Shown: positions 22,214-30,535 of the stretch, one piece after another
How the letters are laid out: each line of letters opens with the position of its first letter
Numbering within the stretch: the first letter of the stretch is position 1
Assembly (NCBI RefSeq): GCF_028622095.1
Contig: NZ_CP115165.1
Location: 2,415,501-2,479,500, forward strand
Source of the DNA: Deinococcus aquaticus
GTDB lineage: Bacteria; Deinococcota; Deinococci; Deinococcales; Deinococcaceae
DNA: 64,000 bases
Direction: 5' to 3'
Notes under the pieces: generated by a model
The model's database searches: none
What the model was told of the DNA's origin: nothing
The model's input: the letters and a program-made list of their open reading frames with translations, nothing else
Program-made: the position numbers and the translations under genes

Positions 22214-23191
22214 TTATTCCAGGGTCCAGACGTGCGCTTTCAGGTGCGTGGCGCCCGGGTAGTCCTCACCGGAACTCAGGTGGTCACTCAGGCGGGCGCG
22301 GCGGCCCTCCCCGCCGTTCGCGTCGTCCAGGCCAGCCAGGACCATCCGCTCGAACGCGCCGGGCGTCACGCCCGCGTGGTTCAGCAGCGCCAGCACCTGC
22401 CCGCCCGGAGCCGTGACCGCCGACGCCAGCGCCATCAGGCCGCCGTAATCCCGCTCGGAACGCCAGGTGCCGCGCGGGCCGCGCGCGAAACTCGGTGGGT
22501 CCAGAATCACCAGATCGAACTGCGCGCCGCGCCGCGCGAGGCGGCCCAGCCACTCGAACACGTCACCGTACAGGAAGTCGGTATCCGGGGCGTGCAGGCC
22601 GCTCAGGGCGTAGTTCGCCTGCCCCCACGCCAGCACCTTGCGGGACAGGTCCACGTTCTTCACGACCTGCGCGCCCCCCACGGCCGCGTTCACGCCGAAC
22701 CCGCAGGTGTACGCGAAGGTGTTCAGCACCCGGCCTTCCCCATGGGTGGCGTGCTCCCGCACCCACGCGCGGGCCGGGCGGGCGTCCGTGAACAGGCCCA
22801 CGCTCAGGTCCGCGCCGGGGCGGATCAGGAACGGCACGCCGTCCTCCAGGGCCGTCACCTCGGGCCGCGCCTCGCCCCACACCGGGTCGGGCGGCGACAG
22901 GAACTCGCGGTCCACGTTCGCCGCGTGCCGCGCCTCGACCGGGCGGCGCTTGAGGTACACGCCCGCCAAACTGCCCGCGCGGCCGCAGGCGTCGGCCAGC
23001 GCCTGTTCCTCCCAGGGTTCCAGCGCGTCGTACAGGCTCAGGATGCCGGCGTCCCCGGCGATGTCCAGCGTGAACAGGCCCCCGGTTTCGGTCTGGTGCG
23101 CCGCGCGGTACACGGTCGTGCCCAGCGACGGCAGGTACGCCCGCGCCGCCAGCAGGCCCGGCAGGCTGGCCAGCAGCTCCGTGAAGGTCAA
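22214..23191 (-). CDS. SAM-dependent rRNA methyltransferase, RlmI/RlmK type without PUA domain
   Basis: A 325-residue class I methyltransferase. FAYTCGFGV is the SAM-binding motif and DPPSFAR the catalytic motif of the RlmI/RlmKL family, which methylates 23S rRNA bases. The N-terminal PUA domain of RlmI is absent, but the EEL-type beta domain region ([12 protein letters not shown]) is present. The gene has no ATG near its start; a TTG at 23191 overlaps the mraY stop (TTGA) and reads [12 protein letters not shown], so I place the start there. Translational coupling to mraY is likely. Confidence 0.82.
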   Translation of the reverse strand: MTFTELLASLPGLLAARAYLPSLGTTVYRAAHQTETGGLFTLDIAGDAGILSLYDALEPWEEQALADACGRAGSLAGVYLKRRPVEARHAANVDREFLSPPDPVWGEARPEVTALEDGVPFLIRPGADLSVGLFTDARPARAWVREHATHGEGRVLNTFAYTCGFGVNAAVGGAQVVKNVDLSRKVLAWGQANYALSGLHAPDTDFLYGDVFEWLGRLARRGAQFDLVILDPPSFARGPRGTWRSERDYGGLMALASAVTAPGGQVLALLNHAGVTPGAFERMVLAGLDDANGGEGRRARLSDHLSSGEDYPGATHLKAHVWTLE

Positions 23192-24111
23192 GGACGCCCG
23201 CCGAGAATCCACCACACGGCGGCCGTCGCCACGGCTGTGACCATCCAGAAGCGCATGGTGACGTGCGTTTCCGGCCAGCCGATATCCGCGTGCTCGAAGT
23301 GATGCTGAATGGGAGACATCTTGAACACCCGCTTGCCACGCAACTTGAACGACGCCACCTGAATCACGACGCTCAGGACCGCCGCCACCGGAATGATTGC
23401 CGCGAGCGGCAGCAGCCACACGTCCGCGTACAGCACATACGCGCCGGCCGCGACCGCCCCGATCGCGTGACTGCCCATGTCGCCCATGAACACCCGCGCC
23501 GGATGCGCGTTGAACCACAGGAAGCCCAGCAGCGCCGCGACCAGCAGCGCGCTGACCGGCGACAGCGCCAGCAACGGCAGCAGTACGATGATCGCCACGC
23601 CGCTCAGCAGGCCGTCCAGCCCGTCCGTGAAGTTGAAGGCGTTCACGCTGCCCACCATCACCAGCGTCAGCAGGATCACGTCGGCCACCGGCCCCAGACT
23701 GGGCAGCAGTTCATGCGCGGCCAGCGGCGCGGCAAAGTACGCGAACGCCAGCGACACCACGAACTGCAATGGGAACTTCTCGCGGGCCAGCAGCTCCGTG
23801 CGGCCCTTGCCGGTCATGCGCGACCGGATCTTCAGCAGGTCGTCGATGCCGCCGATCACGCCCATCGCCAGCGCCGCGAGCATGATGATCAGCTCACGCG
23901 GCCCACCGGCATTCCCGGTCAGGTACAGCGGAAAGAACACCAGCGCTGCGGCCAGCACGAACGGCACGCCGCCCGCCGTGGGCGTGCCCTCCTTGACCAG
24001 GTGCGTCTGCGGGCCGTCCACGCGCACCTTCTGCCCCCAGCCACGCGCCCGGCTGACCCGCACGAACAGGCCCACCAGGAACCACGAAAGCAGCGCCGTG
24101 ACGACCATCAT
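23188..24111 (-). CDS. mraY: Phospho-N-acetylmuramoyl-pentapeptide transferase
   Basis: A 307-residue integral membrane enzyme that makes lipid I from UDP-MurNAc-pentapeptide and undecaprenyl phosphate. PTAGGVPF, the DDLLK aspartates, [12 protein letters not shown] and the cytoplasmic [11 protein letters not shown] and HHFE motifs are all intact. It is shorter than the 360 residues of E. coli but like other Deinococcus-Thermus forms. The start ATG 24111 has no Shine-Dalgarno and overlaps the stop of a 12-codon mini-ORF. Other mur genes are not nearby. Confidence 0.95.
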   Translation of the reverse strand: MMVVTALLSWFLVGLFVRVSRARGWGQKVRVDGPQTHLVKEGTPTAGGVPFVLAAALVFFPLYLTGNAGGPRELIIMLAALAMGVIGGIDDLLKIRSRMTGKGRTELLAREKFPLQFVVSLAFAYFAAPLAAHELLPSLGPVADVILLTLVMVGSVNAFNFTDGLDGLLSGVAIIVLLPLLALSPVSALLVAALLGFLWFNAHPARVFMGDMGSHAIGAVAAGAYVLYADVWLLPLAAIIPVAAVLSVVIQVASFKLRGKRVFKMSPIQHHFEHADIGWPETHVTMRFWMVTAVATAAVWWILGGRP

Positions 24112-24146
24112 GGCCGCACCACCCGGAAAGCAAACAGGACACTCAT
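24108..24146 (-). CDS. 12-residue mini-ORF coupled to mraY
   Basis: ATG 24146 opens 12 codons ([12 protein letters not shown]) ending in a TGA at 24110-24108 that overlaps the mraY start as ATGA. A TAGGCT box at 24163-24158 lies 11 bases upstream, so the transcript would begin about 5 bases before this ATG. mraY itself has no ribosome-binding site. This is consistent with coupled translation from a nearly leaderless message; the peptide itself may have no function. Confidence 0.45.
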   Translation of the reverse strand: MSVLFAFRVVRP

Positions 24147-24157
24147 CTCAACCGAGG

Positions 24158-24163
24158 AGCCTA
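24158..24163 (-). promoter_or_regulatory. -10 box TAGGCT for the mini-ORF and mraY
   Basis: TAGGCT reads on the minus strand 11 bases before the mini-ORF ATG, slightly longer than the usual 6-8 spacing. Confidence 0.5.
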
Positions 24164-24224
24164 CCACGCGCTAGGAGGCCGCCCGCCCGCACGCAACGGC
24201 CCGACAGGAGCAACTCACGTCGGG

Positions 24225-24695
24225 TCAATTGGCGAGGTAACGGATGAAGTCGCGCATGTCGGTCACGCAGGCGGGCGCGGTCTGCGCGGCGCTGCTGCCG
24301 GTCACGGTGCGCAGCACGCCCCGGTCACTGAGGTACAGCTGACTCACGCGGTACTTCACGCCGGACTGCTGGAAGTCGTACGCGGCCAGCACTCCCCACT
24401 GACCGGAGCGGTCCACGGGCTGCGTGACGACGTTGCTGACGCTGCGCCCCAGTGACGACTGGAGTTTCACCGCGAACAGGCGGGCGTCGTCGGGCGTGGT
24501 GAACTGCGGGAAGGCCTGACCGTGACGTTCCTCACGCATGACGCACTGACCACTGGCGTCCGCCCAGTAGTTGGCGTCCCCGTTCAGGGGCGTCCAGCCG
24601 GTCATGGGGACGATCAGGGCGGCGCTGTGGCTGGATAGGCCCAGCAGGGTCAGCAGAACGGAGGCCAGAAGGGCAGGGAAGGCGCGGGCAGACAT
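24225..24695 (-). CDS. Secreted hypothetical protein
   Basis: A 156-residue protein with a Sec signal peptide (residues 1-25, [17 protein letters not shown], then ALIVP). The mature part has two cysteines (QCVMREE and PACVTDM), which could form a disulfide, and beta strands such as [23 protein letters not shown]. No family is recognised. ATG 24695 follows a TAGGCT box by 10 bases; the upstream in-frame start at 24740 would put the signal peptide internal. Confidence 0.78.
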   Translation of the reverse strand: MSARAFPALLASVLLTLLGLSSHSAALIVPMTGWTPLNGDANYWADASGQCVMREERHGQAFPQFTTPDDARLFAVKLQSSLGRSVSNVVTQPVDRSGQWGVLAAYDFQQSGVKYRVSQLYLSDRGVLRTVTGSSAAQTAPACVTDMRDFIRYLAN

Positions 24696-24806
24696 CGTGA
24701 CTCCGAGCCTAGCAAAGGCATTCTGGCAATCTTGACCCACCTCTCATGAAGCCGCACCCCACGATGGGGGGGGACACACGGATTCACGCTTTCTTCCGCG
24801 CGATGT

Positions 24807-25505
24807 TCAGCGGCTGCCCAGCGACTCCAGGCGCTCTTGCAGGCCCGCCTTCACTGCGGGCCACTCGCCGATCAGCACACTGAACATCACCGAGTCGCGC
24901 GTGAACCCGTCCGGGCGGCGCTGGTAGGCGCGCAGCACGCCCTCACGCACCGCGCCCAGGCGGGTCATGGCCCGGAGGCTGCGTTCGTTGCGGGCGTCCA
25001 CCTTGAACTGCACGCGCCCGGCCCCCAGCTCCTCGAAGGCGCGCGTCATGAGCAGCAGTTTCGCCTCCGGGTTCACGGCCGTACCCTGCGCGGCGGGCAG
25101 CAGCATGGTGCCGATCTCGGCCCAGCCGTCGGCGGCGTTCACCTCGCTGAAACTGATCCGCCCCACCACTGGCCCCAGCCCGGCCCCCTCCGGTCCGTTC
25201 CGGTGCACCGCGAAGTTCACGCGGCGCGGCAGGGCGTTCAGCGCCGAGACGTACGCCGCCCAGGCCGGAATGCCTGGGTCAGTCGGTCCGCCCCGCGCCA
25301 GGAACCGCAGGGTGTCGGGCGTGGCGCCGGTGTACAGGTCCGCTGCGTGCTCCTCACGCAGCGGCCCCAGCGTCACGGTCCGCCCGGCCAGGACCGGCGC
25401 GCGCAGCCACTCCGCTTCCGGCAATGGCGCTTCCGGCAATGGCGCTTCCGGCAGCGGCGCGGGGGTAGGCAGGATGGAGTCAGGGCCGGCCGGGGGGACG
25501 TTCAC
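24807..25505 (-). CDS. GNAT N-acetyltransferase, RimJ/RimL-like
   Basis: A 232-residue acetyltransferase. RTVTLGPLREEHAADLY opens the domain, WAEIGTMLLPAAQGTAVNPEAKLLLM is the acetyl-CoA strand and loop, and VDARNERSLRAMTRLGAVREGVLR is the classic RimL-like segment. The Q-x-x-G-x-G/A loop is altered (AAQGTAVN), as in the GNAT group acting on proteins or amino acids. The start is GTG 25505, 7 bases after TACGAT (25518-25513); an ATG at 25514 overlaps that box and is unlikely. The N-terminus carries a 5-residue PLPEA repeat. Confidence 0.85.
   Translation of the reverse strand: MNVPPAGPDSILPTPAPLPEAPLPEAPLPEAEWLRAPVLAGRTVTLGPLREEHAADLYTGATPDTLRFLARGGPTDPGIPAWAAYVSALNALPRRVNFAVHRNGPEGAGLGPVVGRISFSEVNAADGWAEIGTMLLPAAQGTAVNPEAKLLLMTRAFEELGAGRVQFKVDARNERSLRAMTRLGAVREGVLRAYQRRPDGFTRDSVMFSVLIGEWPAVKAGLQERLESLGSR
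25414..25454 (-). repeat. 15-bp tandem repeat in the GNAT gene
   Basis: GCTTCCGGCAATGGC is repeated 2.7 times and encodes PLPEA units near the N-terminus. It is in frame, so copy-number change would shorten or lengthen a linker without breaking the gene. Confidence 0.8.
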
Positions 25506-25512
25506 GCCGCCC

Positions 25513-25518
25513 ATCGTA
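25513..25518 (-). promoter_or_regulatory. -10 box TACGAT deciding the GNAT start
   Basis: TACGAT on the minus strand ends 7 bases before GTG 25505 and overlaps the alternative ATG at 25514. Confidence 0.55.
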
Positions 25519-25569
25519 CCGGCCGCCCACGCCGCGCCCCCCCGCGCAGGTGCGGACCAGTGCCCGCGC

Positions 25570-26010
25570 TCAGCCCCGGTGGTACGGTTCCCCGGCGCTG
25601 ATGGTGCTCGCGCGGTAGAGCGCCTCGGCCAGCACCACCATCGCCAGGTCGTGCGGCAGGGTCAGCAGGCCCAGACTCCACAGCGCGTGCGCCGAGGCCC
25701 GCAGGTCGTCCGTGTGCCCGTCGGGCCCGCCGATCGCGAAGGCCAGTTCGCCCACGCCGCCCAGCGCCTGCGCGTCCAGGTACCCGCTGAGGTCCTCACT
25801 GGAGAACTGACGGCCGCGCGGGTCCAGCAGCACCAGCGGGGATTTTCCGGCCGCCCGGCGCACCGCCTCGCTTTCCAGGGCCTGCGTGCGGCCGCTCACG
25901 CGGGTCACCTGGAGCTTGTGGTAGCGGCGCAGGCGTTTCTCGTACTCGTCCCAGCCGGCGCGGGCGTACGCGAGCTTCGGTTCTCCAACGGTAATCAGGT
26001 GCAGCCTCAC
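25570..26010 (-). CDS. rlmH: 23S rRNA pseudouridine-1915 N3-methyltransferase
   Basis: A 146-residue SPOUT methyltransferase that methylates pseudouridine 1915 in helix 69 of 23S rRNA. MRLHLITVGEPK, the LLDPRGRQ block, FAIGGPDGH (SAM-binding knot) and the C-terminal EPYHRG are all typical; length is near the usual 155. The start is GTG 26010, 7 bases after TAGGCT, hence leaderless. Confidence 0.95.
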   Translation of the reverse strand: MRLHLITVGEPKLAYARAGWDEYEKRLRRYHKLQVTRVSGRTQALESEAVRRAAGKSPLVLLDPRGRQFSSEDLSGYLDAQALGGVGELAFAIGGPDGHTDDLRASAHALWSLGLLTLPHDLAMVVLAEALYRASTISAGEPYHRG

Positions 26011-26111
26011 GCGGGCCAGCCTACGTCATCGCGCCTCACTGCTCGGGCCGCCCCTGGGGCCGCGCAGACTGAAAGCGGGTGCCGCGCACGGCGCGGCGCA
26101 CTCCGGCCCGC

Positions 26112-26117
26112 TAGACT
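26112..26117 (+). promoter_or_regulatory. -10 box TAGACT ahead of a mini-ORF
   Basis: TAGACT ends 7 bases before ATG 26125, the normal leaderless spacing; that ATG begins a 20-codon ORF and not the long gene. Confidence 0.65.
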
Positions 26118-26124
26118 GTCATTC

Positions 26125-26187
26125 ATGCAAGGCGCGACGAATACTTCTGGACCGAACCGGTGGGCCGTCCGGACGGAACGCGCGTGA
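26125..26187 (+). CDS. 20-residue leaderless mini-ORF coupled to the next gene
   Basis: ATG 26125, perfectly placed behind TAGACT, reads MQGATNTSGPNRWAVRTERA and stops at TGA 26185-26187. That stop overlaps the GTG (26184) of the following membrane-protein gene as GTGA. It is the clearest of three such arrangements in the window. It probably delivers ribosomes to the downstream start, which has no Shine-Dalgarno. Confidence 0.55.
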   Translation: MQGATNTSGPNRWAVRTERA

Positions 26188-26612
26188 ACTACGCGGCGAC
26201 CCTGGCTGTCCTGGCCGTTCTGGCCTTCTGCTTTCCGTTGACGGTGCGTCTGGGCTCTGTGGTGGGCGTGCCGGAGGCCGTGTCCGTGTCGGTCATGGGC
26301 GCCCTGTTGACCTTCGGACTGGCGACGTTCCTGGTGCGCTGGCAGGTCAACCGGCACCGCGTTCACCTGGAGCGGCTGGAAGCGGCGCGCGCGCAGGTGG
26401 CGGCCGATCCGCAGAACCCCCGGTCGTATTTCGTGTCGGGTGAGCACCTGGGCAGTATGCTGCTGCGCCTGGACCGCCGCCGCGAGGCCGCCGAGGTCAT
26501 CGACCGGTACGCGCGGCTGGCCGGCGCGCGGGAGTCCGAGATCGTCGCGCTGCGGGAATCACTGTCGAGCGCCGAACGGCGGCAACGCCGCGCCCAGAGG
26601 AGGGAAGCATGA
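26184..26612 (+). CDS. Hypothetical two-helix membrane protein
   Basis: A 142-residue protein with two hydrophobic segments in the first 55 residues (LAVLAVLAFCFPLTVRLG and VSVMGALLTFGLATFLV), then a basic cytoplasmic helical tail with a TPR-like run DPQNPRSYFVSGEHLGSMLLRLDRRREAAEVIDRYARL. The start GTG 26184 overlaps the mini-ORF stop; a longer frame opens at 26160. It leads an operon with the 110-residue gene (ATGA overlap), rsmI and probably pfkA. No family is recognised. Confidence 0.7.
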   Translation: MNYAATLAVLAVLAFCFPLTVRLGSVVGVPEAVSVSVMGALLTFGLATFLVRWQVNRHRVHLERLEAARAQVAADPQNPRSYFVSGEHLGSMLLRLDRRREAAEVIDRYARLAGARESEIVALRESLSSAERRQRRAQRREA

Positions 26613-26941
26613 AAGCCTACAAGGGCGTCGTGGAAAACGGCGTGGTTGTCATTATCGGAGGCCGCCTGCCGGAAGGCACGGTCGTGACCGTCACGGTCGG
26701 CGAGGGCGAACTGCTGCGCGCCCGCATCACCAACGTCCTCAAGCGCCCGCGCAAGGTCAAGGTGCGCCTGAAACCGAACACCGGACTGGCCGCCAGTTTC
26801 ACGGAACGTGCCGCGCAGATTGGCTCGCAGGCCAGCCAGCAGGCCAGTCAATTGGGCGAGCGGGCCAGCAGCGCCGCCAGCGAACTGGGGCACGTGCTGA
26901 CCGGCCCGCTGCGGCAGGGAGCCGAACCGGCCAATGAGTGA
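26609..26941 (+). CDS. Hypothetical small protein
   Basis: A 110-residue protein. The first 35 residues (MKAYKGVVENGVVVIIGGRLPEGTVVTVTV) look like the short beta fold of DUF104/AF2212-type antitoxin-like proteins, followed by a basic segment RPRKVKVRLKP and a Gln/Ser/Ala helical tail. The start overlaps the previous stop (ATGA), and the end overlaps the rsmI start by 8 bases. There is no toxin gene beside it, so a toxin-antitoxin role is not supported. Confidence 0.68.
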   Translation: MKAYKGVVENGVVVIIGGRLPEGTVVTVTVGEGELLRARITNVLKRPRKVKVRLKPNTGLAASFTERAAQIGSQASQQASQLGERASSAASELGHVLTGPLRQGAEPANE

Positions 26942-27941
26942 CCCGCACACCGATCCGTACTCTGGCCTGCACGGACAGCCTCACCCGGAGCCCGACCTGC
27001 ACGGTGACCCGGCCACGCAGCCGGAACCGGATCTGGAACCAGACCTGGAGACCGCCCCGGAGACCGACTTCAGCCCTGTGAGCATCCCGGACGGGGCGCG
27101 CGTGTGGCTGGTGCCCACCCCTGTCGGGAACCTGGGTGACATCACGCTGCGGGCGCTGGACGTCCTGCGGGCTGCCGACGCGGTCGCCTGCGAGGACACC
27201 CGCCGCACCGGGGCACTCCTGACGCACCTGGGGATCCGTAAGCCGCTGGTGAGGTTGGACGCGCACACCATGCGCCGCGCGCCGCAGGTGCTCGAAAAGT
27301 ACCCGCGTCTGGCGTACGTCAGTGACGCCGGTACGCCCGGCATCAGCGACCCGGGCGCGGAACTCGTGCAGGCGGCCGTGGCCGCCGACATTCCCGTGGA
27401 GGTGCTGCCGGGCGCCACCGCCTTCGTGCCCGCACTGGTCCTGTCGGGCCTGCCCGGCGGGCGCTTCACCTTCGAGGGCTTCCTGCCGCGCAGTGGCCGG
27501 GAACGCAAGGAGCGGCTGGCGGCCGTGGCGGCCCGCGCGGAAACCAGCGTGCTGTACGAGAGCCCGCACCGCCTGCACGCCACGCTGCTGGACCTCGCGC
27601 AGGCGTGCGGGGAAACGCGCGCGGCCAGCGTCACGCGCGAACTCAGCAAGCGCTTTGAGGAAACGGCGCGCGGCACCCTGACCGAACTGGCCGCGCACTT
27701 CAGCGGCGGCGTGCGCGGCGAGATTGCTGTGGTCGTCGCGGGCCGCAGCGACGCCGAGCGGGCCGCCGAGGCCGCGCAGGTCGATCACCTGGGGCAGGCG
27801 CAGACCTGGGCCGCCACTGGGCTGGGGGTCAGGGATATACGTGATCTTCTCGTTTCGCAGGGTTTGCGTAAGAATGACGCATATGCTCTGGCGTTACAGG
27901 CAACCGGCACCCAGGCCGGTCCGCCGTCACGCCGCCCATGA
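26934..27941 (+). CDS. rsmI: 16S rRNA 2'-O-methyltransferase RsmI
   Basis: A 335-residue tetrapyrrole-methylase-fold enzyme that methylates the ribose of C1402 in 16S rRNA. LVPTPVGNLGDITLRA near 59-74, EDTRRTG, SDAGTPGISDPG and VLPGATAFVPAL are the family motifs. Residues 1-50 are an acidic His/Pro/Glu-rich extension that most RsmI proteins lack; translation could instead begin further in, but the ATG at 26934 overlaps the preceding gene, as expected in a coupled operon. Confidence 0.93.
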   Translation: MSDPHTDPYSGLHGQPHPEPDLHGDPATQPEPDLEPDLETAPETDFSPVSIPDGARVWLVPTPVGNLGDITLRALDVLRAADAVACEDTRRTGALLTHLGIRKPLVRLDAHTMRRAPQVLEKYPRLAYVSDAGTPGISDPGAELVQAAVAADIPVEVLPGATAFVPALVLSGLPGGRFTFEGFLPRSGRERKERLAAVAARAETSVLYESPHRLHATLLDLAQACGETRAASVTRELSKRFEETARGTLTELAAHFSGGVRGEIAVVVAGRSDAERAAEAAQVDHLGQAQTWAATGLGVRDIRDLLVSQGLRKNDAYALALQATGTQAGPPSRRP

Positions 27942-27953
27942 AACGAGGCCACT

Positions 27954-28997
27954 ATGACCGACCAGCACACCCCCGCCGCCCCCAACGATGCCCTCACCGC
28001 TGAACCCACCCGCCACCCCAACCCCAGCGGCGTGCGCCGGATCGCCGTCCTGACCAGCGGCGGCGACGCCCCCGGCATGAACGCCGCCATCCGCGCCGTC
28101 GTCCGCACCGCCACCTTCGAGGGCATCGAGGTCGTCGGCGTGCGCCGCGGCTTCTCCGGCCTGCACCGCGGCGAGTTGCAGATCCTCGGGCCGCGCGACG
28201 TGGCCAACACCATCCAGCGCGGCGGCACCATCCTCCTGACCGCCCGCAGCCACACCTGGCGCACCCCGGAAGGCCGCGCGCGCGGCGCGCAGCACCTGCG
28301 CGACTGGAACGTGGACGGCCTGATCGTCATTGGTGGCGACGGCAGCTTCCACGGCGCGCACTACCTGCAGCAGGAGCACGGCATTCCCGTGATCGGCCTG
28401 CCCGGCACCATCGACAACGACCTGTACGGCACCGACCACACCATCGGGTACTTCACGGCTGTCGAGACCGCCCTGGACGCCGTGGATAAACTCCGCGACA
28501 CCGGGGCCAGCCACGAACGCATCTTCGTGATCGAGGTCATGGGCCGCCACGCCGGGCACATCGCCCTGGACGTCGCCGTGGCCGGAGGCGCCGAGGAAGT
28601 CTTCATTCCCGAGGACGCCAAGGACGTCAGCTGCGTCGTGGACGTCGTCAAGCAGAGCGTCGCCAAGGGCAAGACCGGCAGCATCATCATCGTGGCGGAA
28701 GGGTACCCGGGCGGCGCGCAGGGCGTGGCCGACGCCATCCAGGCGGGCACGGGCATGGAAACCCGCGTCAGCATCCTGGGTCACATCCAGCGGGGCGGCA
28801 GCCCCGTCAGCAGCGACCGCGTGCTGGCCAGCCGCCTGGGCGAGGCGTCGGTGTACGCGCTGATGGAAGGCCGCAGCGACGTGATGATCGGCCGTCAGAA
28901 CCACGGGATCGCGTACGTGCCGCTCAGCGACACCTGGGAGAAACGCAAGGACGTGAGCCGCGACCTGTACCGCTGCGCCAAGACCCTGAGCATCTGA
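27954..28997 (+). CDS. pfkA: ATP-dependent 6-phosphofructokinase
   Basis: A 347-residue glycolytic enzyme making fructose 1,6-bisphosphate. [18 protein letters not shown] and the GGDGS phosphate loop bind ATP, and [17 protein letters not shown] carries the catalytic aspartate. An N-terminal tail of about 25 residues ([15 protein letters not shown]) precedes the domain. It starts 12 bases after rsmI. Opposite in flux to pckA at 61790, it completes the carbon-flow theme of the window. Confidence 0.95.
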   Translation: MTDQHTPAAPNDALTAEPTRHPNPSGVRRIAVLTSGGDAPGMNAAIRAVVRTATFEGIEVVGVRRGFSGLHRGELQILGPRDVANTIQRGGTILLTARSHTWRTPEGRARGAQHLRDWNVDGLIVIGGDGSFHGAHYLQQEHGIPVIGLPGTIDNDLYGTDHTIGYFTAVETALDAVDKLRDTGASHERIFVIEVMGRHAGHIALDVAVAGGAEEVFIPEDAKDVSCVVDVVKQSVAKGKTGSIIIVAEGYPGGAQGVADAIQAGTGMETRVSILGHIQRGGSPVSSDRVLASRLGEASVYALMEGRSDVMIGRQNHGIAYVPLSDTWEKRKDVSRDLYRCAKTLSI

Positions 28998-29008
28998 TCG
29001 CCCTGCAA

Positions 29009-29051
29009 CCAGCAACGCGCCGCCGGACAGTTCCAGGCGGCGCGTTGCTGG
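29009..29051. terminator. Bidirectional terminator between pfkA and the LivJ-like gene
   Basis: CCAGCAACGCGCCGCC and GGCGGCGCGTTGCTGG form a perfect 16-bp stem with an 11-base loop, exactly between two convergent genes. Confidence 0.85.
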
Positions 29052-29059
29052 TCAGGGGT

Positions 29060-30220
29060 TCACTTGACGGGTGCTTTCACACTGACGGTCGTGCTGAGCT
29101 TCGTCTTACCGGCCGTGACGTTCATCACGTACAGGTTGGCGGCGCGGCGGTCCCCGACCGAGTTGAACGCGACCGTGCCGGACAGCAGACCGCTGTACGT
29201 GCCGCTGCGGACGGCCGTTTCTACCTGCTGGCGGGTGGGGGCCTTCCCGGCGGCCTTCGCGGCGCTCAGGATGCCGCGCAGGGCGACGCGGGCGGCGTCG
29301 TACCCGAACATGGCAAAGCCCTGCGGGGCCATTGCGAAGGCCTTGCGGTACGACGCGGCGAAGGCCCTGGCGGCCGGCAGGGACTCGACCGGCGCGGCGG
29401 TCGTCGTGAAGTACACGTTGGTGGCGCCTGCCCCGGCGATCTTCATCAACTCACCGCTGTCCAGGCCGTCGCCGCCCACCAGTGGTGCGGTGATGCCCGC
29501 GCCGCGCAGTTGCCGCAGGAAGACGCCCACCTGGTTGTACACCCCGCCGAAGTAGATGGCGTCGGGCTTCTGCAGGCGGATCTTGGCGACCACGCTGGAG
29601 AAGTCGGCCTTCTCCTCGGTGCCCTCGTTCACGATGACCTTCACGCCGGCCGCTTTCAGGCTGCGTTCCACCTCGGCGGCCAGACCCTCGCCGTACGCGG
29701 TCTTGTCGTTCAGGATGTACACCTTCTTCGCCTTCAGGGTGCCCCGGATGAAGCTGGCCCCGGCGGGTCCCTGCGCGTCGTCGCGCGGCACGATGCGGTT
29801 GACGTTCTTCAGGCCCCGGTCCGTGACCTGATTGGCGGTGCTGCTCGAGTTCACCATGACCACGTGGCTGCTCTGCAGCGCGGCGCTGGCGGGAATGGTC
29901 ACGCCGCTGTTCAGAGCGCCGATCACGGCCAGAATCTGCCGGTCGGCGGCGATCTTGCGGGCGGCGGCGGTGCCGGTGGCGGGGTCGGCCTGATCGTCGA
30001 AGGGAACGAGTTGCAGTTTCAGGCCCAGTTTCGCGAAGTCTGGTGCGGCCTCCCGGATGGCGAGGTCGGTGCCGTTGCGGACCTGCGTGCCCAGGTTCCC
30101 GATGGACCCGGACAGCGGGCTGAGGGTGGCGATCTTGATGGTGGTCTGCTGGGCGTGCGCGGCGCTCTGGGCGAGCAGCAGTGCGGCCAGGGTCATGGTG
30201 AAGCGGGTGGAAGCAGGCAT
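29060..30220 (-). CDS. Branched-chain amino acid ABC transporter binding protein (LivJ-like)
   Basis: A 386-residue periplasmic binding protein. A Sec signal peptide ends near AHAQQ (residue 25), followed by IKIATLSPLSGSIGNLGTQVRNGTDLAI and AVIGALNSGVTIPASAALQSSHV, the ligand-cleft motifs of type I Leu/Ile/Val-binding proteins. ATG 30220 has a Shine-Dalgarno (AGAGGAG). No permease or ATPase gene is nearby, so it is an orphan serving a distant transporter; the true ligand could be another amino acid or amide. Confidence 0.88.
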   Translation of the reverse strand: MPASTRFTMTLAALLLAQSAAHAQQTTIKIATLSPLSGSIGNLGTQVRNGTDLAIREAAPDFAKLGLKLQLVPFDDQADPATGTAAARKIAADRQILAVIGALNSGVTIPASAALQSSHVVMVNSSSTANQVTDRGLKNVNRIVPRDDAQGPAGASFIRGTLKAKKVYILNDKTAYGEGLAAEVERSLKAAGVKVIVNEGTEEKADFSSVVAKIRLQKPDAIYFGGVYNQVGVFLRQLRGAGITAPLVGGDGLDSGELMKIAGAGATNVYFTTTAAPVESLPAARAFAASYRKAFAMAPQGFAMFGYDAARVALRGILSAAKAAGKAPTRQQVETAVRSGTYSGLLSGTVAFNSVGDRRAANLYVMNVTAGKTKLSTTVSVKAPVK

Positions 30221-30535
30221 GGTATGAACTCCTCTTGTCTGGCGGACCGGAGGGTGAAGCGGGTCCGTCGCCGTTCGAGGATAGGCCGGCCCTGACGGCT
30301 GACCGGAGGATGTCCAGCCAGATACGGCCCCGTGGCGGGCCGGGTGTCTACACAGGTCGCGGTGCGTCCAGGGGCGGCAAAAGCCGCCTCAGGACGTGCC
30401 AGCGCCATTTAAAGGTCTGAAAAGTAGACAGAAGCAGAGCGGGCCAGCCAGCAGGGCGGCGGGGGCCGCGCGTCACAGGAATCTTCCCGGATCGCGCGGC
30501 CCCCGCCGCCCTGAGTTACGAACCGCCCGGCTGGA
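30221..30535. other. Intergenic region, LivJ promoter side
   Basis: This gap holds the leader of the LivJ-like gene and the terminator of the sugar ABC operon (30453-30512). No other gene is supported. Confidence 0.5.
30453..30512 (-). terminator. Terminator of the sugar ABC operon
   Basis: AGGGCGGCGGGGGCCGCGCG (30453-30472) pairs perfectly over 20 bp with 30493-30512, around a 20-base loop. It lies 24 bases past the stop of the last permease gene. Confidence 0.8.

Noticed and set aside
26609..26941. A toxin-antitoxin antitoxin gene
   Set aside because: The first 30 residues look like DUF104, but there is no toxin gene next to it and it lies in an rsmI operon.
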